Below are positions 47,839 to 58,204 of a stretch of DNA of 64,000 nt, one piece after another (positions within the stretch are counted from its first letter, which is position 1; every line of letters begins with the position of its first letter). The position numbers and the translations under genes were made by a program. The DNA is taken from the NCBI GenBank assembly GCA_001767455.1, contig MELC01000091.1, positions 1-64,000 on the forward strand, given 5' to 3'. Under the pieces are notes generated by a model. The model did no database searches and had not been told where the DNA came from. It saw nothing but the letters and a program-made list of their open reading frames with translations. This DNA is from Acidobacteria bacterium RIFCSPLOWO2_12_FULL_66_21. GTDB lineage: Bacteria > Acidobacteriota > Vicinamibacteria > Vicinamibacterales > 2-12-FULL-66-21.

Positions 47839-48999
47839 CTATTCCCGACAGAACTCCTCCAACGTCTTCACCACCTGTCCGACGATGTTGTTCGGCGTGG
47901 ACGCGCCGGCGGTCAGGCCGACCACCACCGGACCGGTTGCGGGCAGCCATCCTCGCGTCACGTCTTCCTTTCCACTCGTCGTCGATGGCGCTCCAACCGG
48001 ACGGTGCCGCACCTCGCCCGCTGACACCAGGCAGGTCGGGTCCGCAATGTGATACGTGGGAGCCCGCTCGGCGCAGATCCGCGCGAGGTTGCACGTGTTG
48101 CTGCTGTTGTACCCGCCGACCACGAGCATCAGATCCACCCGCGTTTCGGCAAGCAGGTCGATGACGGCGTCCTGCCGCTCCTGCGTCGCGCTGCAGATCG
48201 TGTCGAAGGCGCGGAAGTGCAGGTCGAGCGCCTCTTCGCCATAGCGTTCGCGCATCGCGTCGCGGAACAGCTCGCCGATCTCGAGCGACTCCGACATCAG
48301 CATCGTGGTCTGGTTCGCGCACCCGACGCGATCGAGATCCCGATCGGGATCGAACCCGGGAGAGACGGCGCCGGCGAACCTCGCCAGAAACGCGCCGCGG
48401 TCGCCGCCGTGGCGGACGTAGTCACAGACGGCGGCGGCTTCCTGGCAATCGAGTACCACGATGTAGCGGCCCTCGGGGAACTTGAGCGCCTGCGACGCGG
48501 TCGCGCGCGTCTCCTCGTGCTTGACTTTGCCGTGGATCACCGACGTGAAGCCGTCGCGCGCGTACCGGATCACGTTCTTCCAGACGTTGAGCACGGACCC
48601 GCAGGTCGTGTCGACCAGCGTGGAGCCGCGATCCGACAACCGCGTCATCTCGCCGACCGTTACGCCGAACGCCGGGAGGATGACGACGTCGTCGGGGCCG
48701 AGGCTGTCGCGCGTCTCGCCCGGATCGGAGAGGAACCGGATGCCGGCCCCCCGGAGTCGATCGTTGACGTGCGGGTTGTGGATGATCTCGCCGGTGAGGA
48801 AGACGTTCCGGCCTGGAAACCGGCGCCGCGCCTGATACGCGTAGTCGACCGCGCGGTCCACGCCGTAACAGAAGCCGAACTCGCGGGCGAGATGGACCGT
48901 GAGCCGCCCGGACTCGTGCCGGAAATCATTCTCGCGGACGGCGTCGACGATCGCGCTGTCGTACTCGCGCGCGAGCTCGGCGGCGACGGCCTCCTTCAT
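47839..48999 (-). CDS. ispH: 4-hydroxy-3-methylbut-2-enyl diphosphate reductase
   Basis: 386 residues from the ATG at 48999, which has AAGG upstream; a TTG at 49041 would add 14 residues. This is the long cyanobacterial/plant-like form: FGFCYGVDRAVDYAY, LTGEIIHNPHVNDRL, LVDTTCGSVLNVWK, GKVKHEETRATAS, QTTMLMSESLEIGEL, FDTICSATQERQDA and VGGYNSSNTCNLARI. The three cysteines for the 4Fe-4S cluster (in FCYG, TTCG and TICS) are all present. It is the last step of the MEP isoprenoid pathway, using two electrons. It lies downstream of the anti-sigma gene and is monocistronic or third of that operon. Confidence 0.92.
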   Translation of the reverse strand: MKEAVAAELAREYDSAIVDAVRENDFRHESGRLTVHLAREFGFCYGVDRAVDYAYQARRRFPGRNVFLTGEIIHNPHVNDRLRGAGIRFLSDPGETRDSLGPDDVVILPAFGVTVGEMTRLSDRGSTLVDTTCGSVLNVWKNVIRYARDGFTSVIHGKVKHEETRATASQALKFPEGRYIVVLDCQEAAAVCDYVRHGGDRGAFLARFAGAVSPGFDPDRDLDRVGCANQTTMLMSESLEIGELFRDAMRERYGEEALDLHFRAFDTICSATQERQDAVIDLLAETRVDLMLVVGGYNSSNTCNLARICAERAPTYHIADPTCLVSAGEVRHRPVGAPSTTSGKEDVTRGWLPATGPVVVGLTAGASTPNNIVGQVVKTLEEFCRE

Positions 49000-49047
49000 G
49001 TCGAGGCCTTTGCGGAAGACCAGGGGCCGTGTGGACGACAACGAGGT

Positions 49048-49674
49048 CTACCGCGCCGCCCGGACGAAGTCGCGCGCCCGGGGCGTCATCGAGTCGAGCG
49101 CGACCAGTGAATCGGGAATCCGCGGCGTCGAGAGCTCTTCAATCCTCACCATCAGCGCATCGTCGGTAATCGCCAGGCTGGCTGGCTGCACCGCCGGTGG
49201 CGAGGCGGGCCGCGTCTCGACGGTCCGTGCCTGCCGCTCGCTCGCCTGGTTGCCGCCGAACGAGCGGCGCAGATCCATCATCTGGCCGACCGCGACACCG
49301 ACGATCAGGCCGGCGGCCGCGGCACCCGCAATCCAGCGGTGCGCATGCGACCGGCCGGCGGAGATCGGCCGCGCAAACTTCGGGAACGCAATCACGCGGG
49401 CGGGGCGCTCCGCGGCTTCAATCCGCCGGACGATCTGCGCATGTTGGACGGCCAGCCGTTCGGCAGGGAAGGCCTCGTCCGCTTCCGCGTTCGCGTCGTC
49501 GCGAATCTGATCGAGCCAGGCCGAGAACGCGTTGAACCGGGACCGGCAGGCCGCGCACGCCTGCAGGTGCGAGTCGGCGGGGGCGTCTCCGGTGATCGAC
49601 GCACCTGTCCAGATAGCCGCGAGGCGGGCATCGTCGAGATGACCGCTCGAACTGAATCTGTCAAGGATGGACAC
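49048..49674 (-). CDS. Zinc-type anti-sigma factor, membrane-bound
   Basis: 208 residues. The N-terminus has the ZAS-like H-x-x-x-C-x-x-C signature (SHLQACAACRS, H36, C40, C43), usually binding zinc and the sigma factor, then a helical region, and one membrane helix (RWIAGAAAAGLIVGVAVGQMM, about 112-132), and a periplasmic C-terminus. Overlaps the sigma gene by 14 bp. This typical pair would be released by an envelope or redox signal; zinc-anti-sigma proteins often sense oxidants. ispH follows 48 bp later. Confidence 0.82.
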   Translation of the reverse strand: MSILDRFSSSGHLDDARLAAIWTGASITGDAPADSHLQACAACRSRFNAFSAWLDQIRDDANAEADEAFPAERLAVQHAQIVRRIEAAERPARVIAFPKFARPISAGRSHAHRWIAGAAAAGLIVGVAVGQMMDLRRSFGGNQASERQARTVETRPASPPAVQPASLAITDDALMVRIEELSTPRIPDSLVALDSMTPRARDFVRAAR

Positions 49675-50323
49675 GGCGATTCTCCCTGGATCCGGCGGCG
49701 GCGGCTTCGCCGAGCAAGCTCCGCAGCCGGCGTATGGCGCGGAACAGATGCACCCGCACGGTCGATTCGTTCAACCCCGTGAGCGCGCTGACTTCACGCG
49801 ACGTGCAGCCCTCGTAATGGCTCAACATGAATACCGAACGCTGCCGCTCGGGCAATCGCCCGAGCGCGTGAGCCAGCGCCCGGCGCCGCTCTTTTGCGAG
49901 CAGCTCGTCCTCCGGCGACGGCCCGCTGCCGGCCGTCCGCTCGGCAAAGTCCCGCTCGCCGCTGGCCCCCTGCGGCAAGGGCGCAATCCAGCGCTCCCGC
50001 CGGCTGCGCGCCTTGATGCGGTCCAGGCATCCATTTATCAGGATGCGCGTGAACCACACTTCGAACGGGAGCTCCTCACGAAACGACGCCAGGTGCGAGT
50101 ACGCCTTGACGAAGGCATCCTGCACCGCCTCATCCGCTTCCGCGGCGTCGCGCATGTAGTGGAACGCGATACGCGCCGCGCGCCGCTGATGCCTGCCCAC
50201 CAGTTCCGCGTAACGCTCGCGTGCCTCGGCATGCCGGCCTTCGGCCTGAGAGGCCTTGACGGCAGAGGCGGCGGCGCTGTCCGCTTCGCGGCCGGGAAGG
50301 CCGGCCGCAGGAGCTCCTGTCAT
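49661..50323 (-). CDS. ECF RNA polymerase sigma factor
   Basis: 220 residues from the ATG at 50323; longer frames reach into a tandem repeat. Region 2 (about 35-110): ELVGRHQRRAARIAFHYMRD, AEADEAVQDAFVKAYSHLASF, FEVWFTRILINGCLDRIKARSRRERW; region 4 (about 150-205): ALGRLPERQRSVFMLSHYEGCTSREVSALTGLNESTVRVHLFRAIRRLRSLL. ECF family without region 3. It is coupled to its anti-sigma by a 14-bp overlap. A TATAAT box lies on the minus strand at 50384-50379 with tandem repeats immediately upstream. The regulon is unknown. Confidence 0.92.
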   Translation of the reverse strand: MTGAPAAGLPGREADSAAASAVKASQAEGRHAEARERYAELVGRHQRRAARIAFHYMRDAAEADEAVQDAFVKAYSHLASFREELPFEVWFTRILINGCLDRIKARSRRERWIAPLPQGASGERDFAERTAGSGPSPEDELLAKERRRALAHALGRLPERQRSVFMLSHYEGCTSREVSALTGLNESTVRVHLFRAIRRLRSLLGEAAAAGSRENRRVHP

Positions 50324-50384
50324 AGTTACGCCACAAATGCGGAAACGTTTACCCGACGGCCGGAAAACCGGCAAGGCCATTATA

Positions 50385-50488
50385 AGGTGCTGAGGGGTGC
50401 TGAAAGGTGCTGAGGGGTGCTGAAAGGTGCTGAGGGGTGCTGAAAGGTGCTGAGAGGTGCTGAGGGGTGATGAAAGGTGCTGAGGGGC
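50385..50488. repeat. Decamer VNTR upstream of the ECF sigma gene
   Basis: Ten units of GGTGCTGARR (50386-50485), alternating GGTGCTGAGG and GGTGCTGAAA to give a 20-bp higher-order period. The array covers the region that should hold the -35 and upstream elements of the sigma-gene promoter (its -10 is at 50384-50379) and ends 2 bp before the SpoIID stop. Confidence 0.85.
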
Positions 50489-50489
50489 C

Positions 50490-51455
50490 CTACTTGAGGC
50501 TGATGAGCTTCGTTCCCGGAAAGTACCTCTGTAGGACCGCTGGCAGTGGCTGACCGGCGCGGACGCAGGCGAGCGCTCCCGCCTGGCAGAGCCCGACACC
50601 GTGGCCGAAACCACGTCCTTCGAAGATGAACGTGCCGCGCTGGCGCCGGACAGTAAACAGCGTGCTCCTGATCGCGTGGGGGCCGAACGCCCGGGAGAGT
50701 GCATCGCGGAGCTCCTCACCGCGGACGATCCGATCCCGCGCGCCGCTCACGGCGATACGTTCGGCGCGCCCCGCCGGGTCGCGGTCGAGCACCGTCAGGC
50801 CATCAAGTCGCGCGCCAGTCCGCGTCCGGCGGTCCGCGTCCAACGCGCGAAGCACCGCGGTTGCCGCGGCTTCGTAGCGCCAGCCGGCATGCGCCTGTTC
50901 CGCGGGGCCATCGTCGGCGATGCCGACCAGGTAAGGACGGCCCGCGCCACCCCAGACATCACGCGAGTTGCTCGTGTGGCCGCCGCAGTCAGCGTGGAAC
51001 ACGGCCGTGGCCGGCGCGCCGTCGAACCAGAGCACCTCGCCCGCGGTGTGTTCCGTCGCGGCGCGTGCGGCATCGGCCCAGCGGGATGTGCGGAGCCGGG
51101 AGGGCTCGAACAACTGGCAATGCGTGGTGGAACAGAGATCGAACCCCTCGCTGGCGTGCCGCGCGAGATGGGCCAGCGCGTACGTCCGGCTGATGACGGC
51201 CTGGACCTCCAGCATACGCTCGACGACATCCGCCTCCCCTGACGCGGGAGCGAATTCGGAGACAACCGACGCGCGCACGTAGTCTTCGAGCGGCACGGCC
51301 CGGACACGGCTGATTCCGTTTTCCGTGACCTGAACTCGCACCACGCGCGGCGCGGGCGGCTCGGCGGGCGGGAGCCGTGGCTTCCCGGGCGGCGCGGCGC
51401 ACCCGGACGCGAAGGTCACCGCCAGCACGACAGGGACACACGACCGTGCTTTCAT
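50490..51455 (-). CDS. SpoIID/LytB-domain lipoprotein (amidase enhancer-like)
   Basis: 321 residues from the ATG at 51455; MPRRD at 51470 would add five. Lipobox LAVTFASGC near residue 15-19 suggests a lipoprotein. SpoIID domain: VPLEDYVRASVVSEFAP, EVQAVISRTYALAHLARH, CSTTHCQLFEP, VFHADCGGHTSNSRDVWGG, FEGRGFGHGVGLCQAGALA, AVLQRYFPGTKL. In Bacillus SpoIID degrades glycan strands made by SpoIIP in sporulation, and such proteins elsewhere work on denuded glycan in division or cell-wall turnover. The conserved C/H residues are present. Here a non-sporulating role is likely. Confidence 0.88.
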   Translation of the reverse strand: MKARSCVPVVLAVTFASGCAAPPGKPRLPPAEPPAPRVVRVQVTENGISRVRAVPLEDYVRASVVSEFAPASGEADVVERMLEVQAVISRTYALAHLARHASEGFDLCSTTHCQLFEPSRLRTSRWADAARAATEHTAGEVLWFDGAPATAVFHADCGGHTSNSRDVWGGAGRPYLVGIADDGPAEQAHAGWRYEAAATAVLRALDADRRTRTGARLDGLTVLDRDPAGRAERIAVSGARDRIVRGEELRDALSRAFGPHAIRSTLFTVRRQRGTFIFEGRGFGHGVGLCQAGALACVRAGQPLPAVLQRYFPGTKLISLK

Positions 51456-51458
51456 ATC

Positions 51459-51616
51459 GCGTCGGGGCACCCTGCACCCCGACTGGCGGCCTCCATTGCG
51501 CCGGCGCTCCGTTCACTGAATGGCGGGGACCCCTGCACCCCGCCAAGCTCGTCGTTCGCGGGGGCCCTCCGCCCCGCTCCGCTCCGCGCGCGCCGGCTCC
51601 ATTCCGTCCGCACGTT
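51459..51616. repeat. Type 1 and type 2 dispersed repeats side by side
   Basis: Type 1 (partial) 51459-51511: GTCGGGGCACCCTGCACCCC, ACTGGCGGCC. Type 2 51512-51616: GCGGGGACCCCTGCACCCCGCC, AAGCTCGTCGTTCGCGGGGG, CCCGCTCCGCTCC. This shows that both types occur together. It lies between the divergent SpoIID gene (its start region) and the NtrC gene; TATAAA (51638-51643) for the latter follows. Confidence 0.8.
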
Positions 51617-51660
51617 CACCGTATCGGCCCGGGCCGGTATAAAGTTAGCCGTCTCCACCT

Positions 51661-53007
<1,347 letters not shown>

Positions 53008-53025
53008 TGTTGCACTTCAGAAACG

Positions 53026-53057
53026 CGTGTGCGTGCCGTTCATGAAACGCGCACACG
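53026..53057. promoter_or_regulatory. CGTGTGCG..CGCACACG hairpin in ntrC-kinase gap
   Basis: CGTGTGCG (53026-53033), 16-nt loop, CGCACACG (53050-53057). Eight perfect pairs in the 171-bp gap before the histidine kinase. It may be an attenuator, a terminator without U-tract, or a protein-binding palindrome. Confidence 0.45.
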
Positions 53058-53178
53058 AGGCCGTTGCGATCGCGATCGCGGGCGCGCCCCTCAACTCACT
53101 GACCAGCCAGCCTTTTCCTGAACCGCCCACGACGTGAGCGGTTCCGGCTCGTCTCTTGCGGGGGTGGGCCAGGTACCC

Positions 53179-55587
53179 ATGGTCCACTCCGCCTCGCTCC
53201 TCATCGTGGAAGACGATCTCGCGCTGGCCAGTCTGCTCGCCTCCGAAGCCGCGGCGCGCGGGTTTCGCGCATCGCATGCCGCCTCCTTGCCCCAGCTGCA
53301 GCCGTTGCTCGATCGGCGCACCTGGGAGGTGGCGCTCGTCGACCTGACGCTCGGACCCGATTCTGGGTTCGACGCCTTGCGGCAAATCAAGGAACGCGCG
53401 CCGGACGTGGAAATCGTCGTCATCTCGGCGACGACGTCGCTCGCCTCGGCGATCCAGTCGTACGAGCTGGCCGCTTTCGCGTTCGTGCAGAAGCCGTTCG
53501 ACGTCGGCCACCTGTTCGCGACGCTCGAACGGGGCCTCGAGCGGCGGCGCATGAATCTCGACAACCGGCGTCTCGTCTGGGAGCTCCAGACCATCAACGA
53601 GATCGCCGACGGCATCGCGCGATCGCTGCGGCTCGACGACGTGCTGGTCGGCTCGCTGAAGCGCATGGTGCGCGCGCTGGATCTCTCCGGCGCGTCGATC
53701 CGGCTGCGCGACGAAACCACCGGCGTGTTCGTTGAAGAAGCGCTGATTGGCACGCCGCTCATCAACGCGATGTGGACCACCTACGACGGTCCCGTGCCGC
53801 GGCCGAGCGACCGGGTGATCGCCACGCGGGCCGCCGTCGTCATCGAGGACCTCGCGACGCTGGCGCCGCCCAATCGCGGCGACGGCCTCATCATCCGCAG
53901 CGTCGTCAGCGTCCCGATGTTCGCGGGTGAGGAGCTGCTCGGCACGCTGTCGATCGGAGCCGAGGTGCCGGGGCGGTTCACCGCGGAGGATCAGCGACTC
54001 GTGGGCATCTTCGCCGGGCAGATTGGCGCCGCGGTGCAGAACGCGCGGCTGCACGACGTCGTGAGCCGAGGCAAGCGTGAATGGGAGCAGACCTTTGACG
54101 CCATCGGCGATCCGATAGCCGTCTTCGACGGCCGAGGGGAGCTGCTCCGCGGCAACGCGGCGCTCGCCGCGCACCTCGGCGTGGAGTTCACCGCGTTTCG
54201 CGGCGCCCGCTGCTGCGCCATCGGATTCTGCGAGGGCGAAGGAGAGGACTGTGCGGTGAGCCGCGCCCTGCGCAACGACGGCAGCCGCACGGAGATCACG
54301 CGCCGGGACGGACAGATCTTCAGCGTGCGGACGTTCCCGGTCGCGGGAGGGTCCGACGGCGCCGCCGTCGTGCAGACCGCGAAGAACGTGACCGAGGAAA
54401 TCCGCGGCGCGCGCCGCATGCAGCAGATGCGCGACGAGCTCGCGCGCGCCAACGAGCGGTCGATCGCCGCGCTCGAGCGCCTGAAGTCGACGCAGGCGCA
54501 GCTGATCCAGGCGGAGAAGCTCTCGGCCATCGGCCAGCTCGTGGCCGGCGTCGCGCACGAGCTGAACAACCCGCTCACCAGCGTCATCGGCTACGCCCAG
54601 CTGCTCGAGGACGAGCTGCTCGACGCCGGCGCGCCGCTTCGCGAGCCCGCGGCGCTCGCGCGGGATCTTCGCCGCATTGCCGAGGAGTCCGAGCGGGCCG
54701 CGCGCATCGTCCGCAACCTGCTGGCCTTCGCGCGGCGCCAGGCGGTGGCGCGGGTGCCCCAGGATGTCGCCGAGCTGTTCGGCCGGGTCATCGCGCTGCG
54801 CGCGTACGAGATGCGCCTGAACAGCGTTCAGCTGCAGAGTGACTTCGAGCCCGGCCTGCCGAAGGTCGTCGCCGACGGCAGCCAGTTGCAGCAGGCGCTC
54901 CTCAACCTCGTCCTCAACGCGGAGCAGGCGATGCGCGGCCGCGCGGTTCGCCGGCTGCGTGTCGGCGCGCGCTTCGACGAGATGGCGTCCGCGGTGGAGC
55001 TGTTCATCGGCGACTCGGGCCACGGCATCGACCGCGCGAACCTGTCCCGCATCTTCGATCCGTTCTTCACGACGCGCGATGTCGGCGAAGGCACCGGACT
55101 TGGCCTGAGCATCTGCTATGGGATCGTCCGCGATCACGGCGGACAGATCTCCGTGGACAGCCGCCCGGGTGAAGGGACGACGTTCTCGATCCTGCTGCCG
55201 GCGCTCGTCGAGCAGCCGGAGGGGCGTCCGATCCTCGTGGCCCTGGCCGACACGGGCGATCGCGACTACCTCGCGGCGGCGCTCGGCGGCTGGGGCCACG
55301 ATGTCCTGACGGCGGCCTCCGCGCCCGACGCGCAGGCGATTTGCCGCGAGCGGCCGCTGCAGGCGCTGTTCGTCGACTTGCCGGTACTGGCCGGGGACCT
55401 CGCCGGCTGGCGTGCCGTGCGTCAAACGGACGCGCGCGCTGTGCCGATCGTGCTCACGGCCCTGGCGTCGGGTGAGGGGGACGCGGAGCGGTTCGGCCGC
55501 GACGAGGCTCGCGCCGTGCTGGCGCCGCCGTTTCAGCTTCGGACGCTTCGCGGCGCGATCCGCGCCATTGCCAAGGAGCTCGTATGA
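53179..55587 (+). CDS. Hybrid histidine kinase: REC-GAF-PAS-HisKA-HATPase-REC
   Basis: 802 residues from the ATG at 53179; a GTG at 53134 adds 15. N-terminal receiver (LLIVEDDLALASLLAS, VDLTLGPDSGFDAL, QKPF); GAF region (about 145-310: RLRDETTGVFVEEALIGTP ... VPMFAGEELLGTLSIGAE, GIFAGQIGAAVQNARLHD); PAS-like segment (FDAIGDPIAVFDGRGELLRGN) with a C-x-x-GF-C motif (CCAIGFCEGEGEDC) that could bind a metal or haem; HisKA with H460 (GVAHELNNPLTSVIGY); HATPase with NLVLNAEQAM, DSGHGIDRANL, TGLGLSICYGIV, GEGTTFSILLP; and a C-terminal receiver-like domain (LVALADTGDRDYLAAAL, LQALFVDLP). The kinase can feed both REC domains and the neighbouring regulators. Confidence 0.85.
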   Translation: MVHSASLLIVEDDLALASLLASEAAARGFRASHAASLPQLQPLLDRRTWEVALVDLTLGPDSGFDALRQIKERAPDVEIVVISATTSLASAIQSYELAAFAFVQKPFDVGHLFATLERGLERRRMNLDNRRLVWELQTINEIADGIARSLRLDDVLVGSLKRMVRALDLSGASIRLRDETTGVFVEEALIGTPLINAMWTTYDGPVPRPSDRVIATRAAVVIEDLATLAPPNRGDGLIIRSVVSVPMFAGEELLGTLSIGAEVPGRFTAEDQRLVGIFAGQIGAAVQNARLHDVVSRGKREWEQTFDAIGDPIAVFDGRGELLRGNAALAAHLGVEFTAFRGARCCAIGFCEGEGEDCAVSRALRNDGSRTEITRRDGQIFSVRTFPVAGGSDGAAVVQTAKNVTEEIRGARRMQQMRDELARANERSIAALERLKSTQAQLIQAEKLSAIGQLVAGVAHELNNPLTSVIGYAQLLEDELLDAGAPLREPAALARDLRRIAEESERAARIVRNLLAFARRQAVARVPQDVAELFGRVIALRAYEMRLNSVQLQSDFEPGLPKVVADGSQLQQALLNLVLNAEQAMRGRAVRRLRVGARFDEMASAVELFIGDSGHGIDRANLSRIFDPFFTTRDVGEGTGLGLSICYGIVRDHGGQISVDSRPGEGTTFSILLPALVEQPEGRPILVALADTGDRDYLAAALGGWGHDVLTAASAPDAQAICRERPLQALFVDLPVLAGDLAGWRAVRQTDARAVPIVLTALASGEGDAERFGRDEARAVLAPPFQLRTLRGAIRAIAKELV

Positions 55588-57005
55588 CTGGACAGCGGCC
55601 TCTGCTGCTGCTGGTGGACGACGAACAGGGGACGCTCGACGTTGTCGGACGGTTCGCGCGGCGCGCCGGGTTCGACGTGCTGACCTGCTCCGGCGGGCGC
55701 GAGGCGATCGCCCAGATCGAGGCGCGCCATGCCGCCCTCGTGATGGTCGATCTGCGCATGCCGGAGGTCGGCGGCCTCGACGTCCTGCGCGCGATACGCG
55801 ACACCGATCCGCGCTGCCATGCGGTGCTCATGACCGGCTTCGCGTGCGTCGAAACGGCCGTCGAAGCGGTCAAGCTCGGGGCGATGGACTACTTGAGCAA
55901 GCCAATCGACTTCGGCCGGCTCGATCAGCTGCTCGGCTCCGTGCGCGAGGACATCGAACGGCGGCGCACGCTCCTGTCGATGGAAAGCGACGTCGCCCGG
56001 CGGCTGGAATTCTGCGGCATGATCGGCCGCGGTCCCGCGATGCAGGAGCTGTTCGACCTGATCCGCCGGCTCGCCCCGCACGTGCGCACCGTTCTGGTCA
56101 CGGGGGAGACCGGCACCGGCAAGGGGCTCGTCGCGCGGGCGCTGCACAAGACGGGGCGGCGGCGCGATCGCCGCTTCGTGACGGTCAACTGTTCCGCGGT
56201 CGTGGAGACCCTGTTCGAGAGCGAGCTGTTCGGCCAGATGCGCGGCGCGTTCACCGGCGCCACCGAGACCAAGCCGGGACTGTTCGAAGCGGCTGACGGC
56301 GGCACGCTGTTTCTCGACGAGATCGGCGAGCTGCCGCACGGCATCCAGGCGAAGTTGCTTCGCGTGCTCGAGACGGGCGAGCTGCATCGCGTCGGATCGC
56401 TCGAGGCGCGCCACGTCGACGTGCACGTGATCGCCGCGACCAATCGCGACCTGCGCGCCGATGTCGCGGCGGGTCGCTTCAGAAGCGATCTGTACTACCG
56501 GCTCAACGTCGTCGAGCTCCGGCTGCCGGCGCTCGGCGAGCGGCGCGAGGACATCCCGTATCTCACCGCCGCGTTCGTCCGTGACGCGAGCGAACGGCTC
56601 CAGAAGCCGCTCGTCGGCGTCACGCCGGGCGCCGAGCGCCTGCTCTCGTCCGCGGGCTGGGAGGGGAACATCCGCGAGCTGCGCAACGTGCTGGAGCGGG
56701 CGTGCATCCTGGCCGACGGCGACTTCATCACGGAGCGCGAGCTCATGGTGAGCCTGCCCGTCTGGACGCCGGCGGCGCCGGCCGCGCCGGAGCCGGTGCG
56801 CGCGCCGCGGGTCCCGCCGGAGCGGCTCGCCGACGTCGAGCGCGATCACATTCAACGCGCGCTCGAGCGCGCCAGCGGCAACAAGAAGGCGGCGGCGAAG
56901 ATGCTCGGCCTGAGCCGGCGGGCGCTCTACCGGCGCCTCGAGCGCCTGGATTTGTCCAACACGATCACGCGGCGCGCCAATGGCGCGCTGCTGGTGGAGG
57001 CGTGA
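55584..57005 (+). CDS. NtrC-family sigma-54-dependent response regulator
   Basis: 473 residues from an ATG overlapping the kinase stop (ATGA). REC: D12/D13, D56 (VMVDLRMPEVGG), K105 (LSKPI). AAA+: GETGTGKG (173-180), GAFTGA (220-225), GGTLFLDEIGELP, FRSDLYYRLN. The HTH (KKAAAKMLGLSRRALYRRLERLD) is followed by an extended tail. Overlap with the kinase gene suggests that this is the kinase's main output regulator. A sigma-54 target cannot be named. Confidence 0.92.
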   Translation: MTGQRPLLLLVDDEQGTLDVVGRFARRAGFDVLTCSGGREAIAQIEARHAALVMVDLRMPEVGGLDVLRAIRDTDPRCHAVLMTGFACVETAVEAVKLGAMDYLSKPIDFGRLDQLLGSVREDIERRRTLLSMESDVARRLEFCGMIGRGPAMQELFDLIRRLAPHVRTVLVTGETGTGKGLVARALHKTGRRRDRRFVTVNCSAVVETLFESELFGQMRGAFTGATETKPGLFEAADGGTLFLDEIGELPHGIQAKLLRVLETGELHRVGSLEARHVDVHVIAATNRDLRADVAAGRFRSDLYYRLNVVELRLPALGERREDIPYLTAAFVRDASERLQKPLVGVTPGAERLLSSAGWEGNIRELRNVLERACILADGDFITERELMVSLPVWTPAAPAAPEPVRAPRVPPERLADVERDHIQRALERASGNKKAAAKMLGLSRRALYRRLERLDLSNTITRRANGALLVEA

Positions 57006-57010
57006 GAGTC

Positions 57011-58072
57011 ATGAGCGAAGCGACGACGGGCGCACCCCCCTCGACGGAGAACGCGCGCGCGCGCACCGTGTTGATCGTCGACGACGAGAACGGCGTGCGC
57101 GACCTGATGACGCGGTGGCTCGAATCCGTGGGGTACTCGGTCACCGCGGTGGGCAGCGCCGAGGATGCGCTCGCCGAGCTCGAGGCATCCCCGGCGGCGG
57201 TGGCGCTCTGCGACATCCGCATGCCCGGCCGCGACGGTCTGTGGCTCGCCGAGCATATCCGCCGCCAGCATCCGGAGACCGCCGTCATCATGGCCACCGG
57301 CGTTCAGGACGTGTCGGCGGCGGTGGAGAGCCTCCGCACGGGCGTGATCGACTACCTGACGAAGCCGTTCGGCCGCGACCGGCTCCGCGAGGCGGTGGTG
57401 CGCGGGCTCGAATGGCACGAAGCGGCGTGGGACGCCCGGCGCTGGCGCGAATCGCTCGAGCAGGAAATGTCCGTGCGCCGATCCCGCCTCGTGGATGCCA
57501 TCACGTCGTCGCAGATCGCCGACGACGATCGGCTCGATGCCATGCTGGCCATGGTGACGCTCACCGATCGCGAGGCGTACGCCCACGCCTACCGGGTCGC
57601 GGCCCTGTCCCTGAGTCTCGGGCGCCTCCTGCGCGTGGCGGAGGCCGATCTTCCTGCGCTCGAGCACGCCGCGTTGCTGCACGATCTCGGCAAGCTGACG
57701 ATTCCCGAAGCCATCCTGCGCAAGCCCGCGCCCCTGACGAACGAGGAACAGACGCTCATTCGTCTCCACCCGTCGGTGGGCAGCGATCTGATCGCCGCGG
57801 TGCCGTATCTGGCGCCGGCGGCGCCCGTCGTGCGGGATGCCCACGAGCGCATGGACGGCCGCGGCTATCCGCGCGGAATCCACGCGGGCGACGTGAGCGT
57901 TTCCGCGCGCATCGTCGCCGTCGCCGACGCGTTCGACACGATGACCAGGCCGCGCGTCTTCCGTGACGCGCTCAACGGCGCCGAAGCGCTGCTCGAGCTC
58001 GAACGCTGCAGCGGATCGCAGTTCGACCCGCGGGTCGTCGAGGCGTTCCGGAGCGTCATCGCCGCACAGTAG
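57011..58072 (+). CDS. Response regulator with HD-GYP-type phosphodiesterase domain
   Basis: 353 residues from the ATG at 57011. REC domain: D24/D25, D68 (VALCDIRMPG) and K118 (LTKPF). HD-GYP: HAALLHDLGKLTIPEAIL (H224-D225), RLHPSVGSDLI, DAHERMDGRGYPRG with GYP at 285-287, and VADAFDTMT. Metal-binding and GYP residues look mostly intact, so it may hydrolyse cyclic di-GMP when phosphorylated. It ends the four-gene cluster. Confidence 0.88.
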   Translation: MSEATTGAPPSTENARARTVLIVDDENGVRDLMTRWLESVGYSVTAVGSAEDALAELEASPAAVALCDIRMPGRDGLWLAEHIRRQHPETAVIMATGVQDVSAAVESLRTGVIDYLTKPFGRDRLREAVVRGLEWHEAAWDARRWRESLEQEMSVRRSRLVDAITSSQIADDDRLDAMLAMVTLTDREAYAHAYRVAALSLSLGRLLRVAEADLPALEHAALLHDLGKLTIPEAILRKPAPLTNEEQTLIRLHPSVGSDLIAAVPYLAPAAPVVRDAHERMDGRGYPRGIHAGDVSVSARIVAVADAFDTMTRPRVFRDALNGAEALLELERCSGSQFDPRVVEAFRSVIAAQ

Positions 58073-58086
58073 GTCCAGCCCTTGCA

Positions 58087-58116
58087 TTGACTCGCCCAGC
58101 CGTTCGCCGGTACGAT
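58087..58116 (+). promoter_or_regulatory. Promoter of pckA
   Basis: TTGACT (58087-58092), 18-nt spacer, TACGAT (58111-58116): a good sigma-70-type pair. The 5' leader of about 80 nt holds the GTGAATTG array. Confidence 0.5.
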
Positions 58117-58136
58117 CGGCGGAACGTCGCCAGCCC

Positions 58137-58180
58137 AATTGGTGAATTAGTGAATTGGTGAACTGGTGAATTGGTGAAGT
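58137..58180. repeat. GTGAATTG tandem array in the pckA leader
   Basis: Five to six units of GTGAATTG/GTGAACTG in the 5' UTR of pckA. Same family as 7782-7814 and 59807-59924. Confidence 0.8.
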
Positions 58181-58204
58181 GTGCGTGCAGGAGAGAGGAC
58201 CTAC

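Noticed and set aside
53017-55425. 802-codon minus-strand open frame opposite the histidine kinase
   Set aside because: Composition is typical of an antisense frame in GC-rich DNA; plus strand has an unambiguous kinase.
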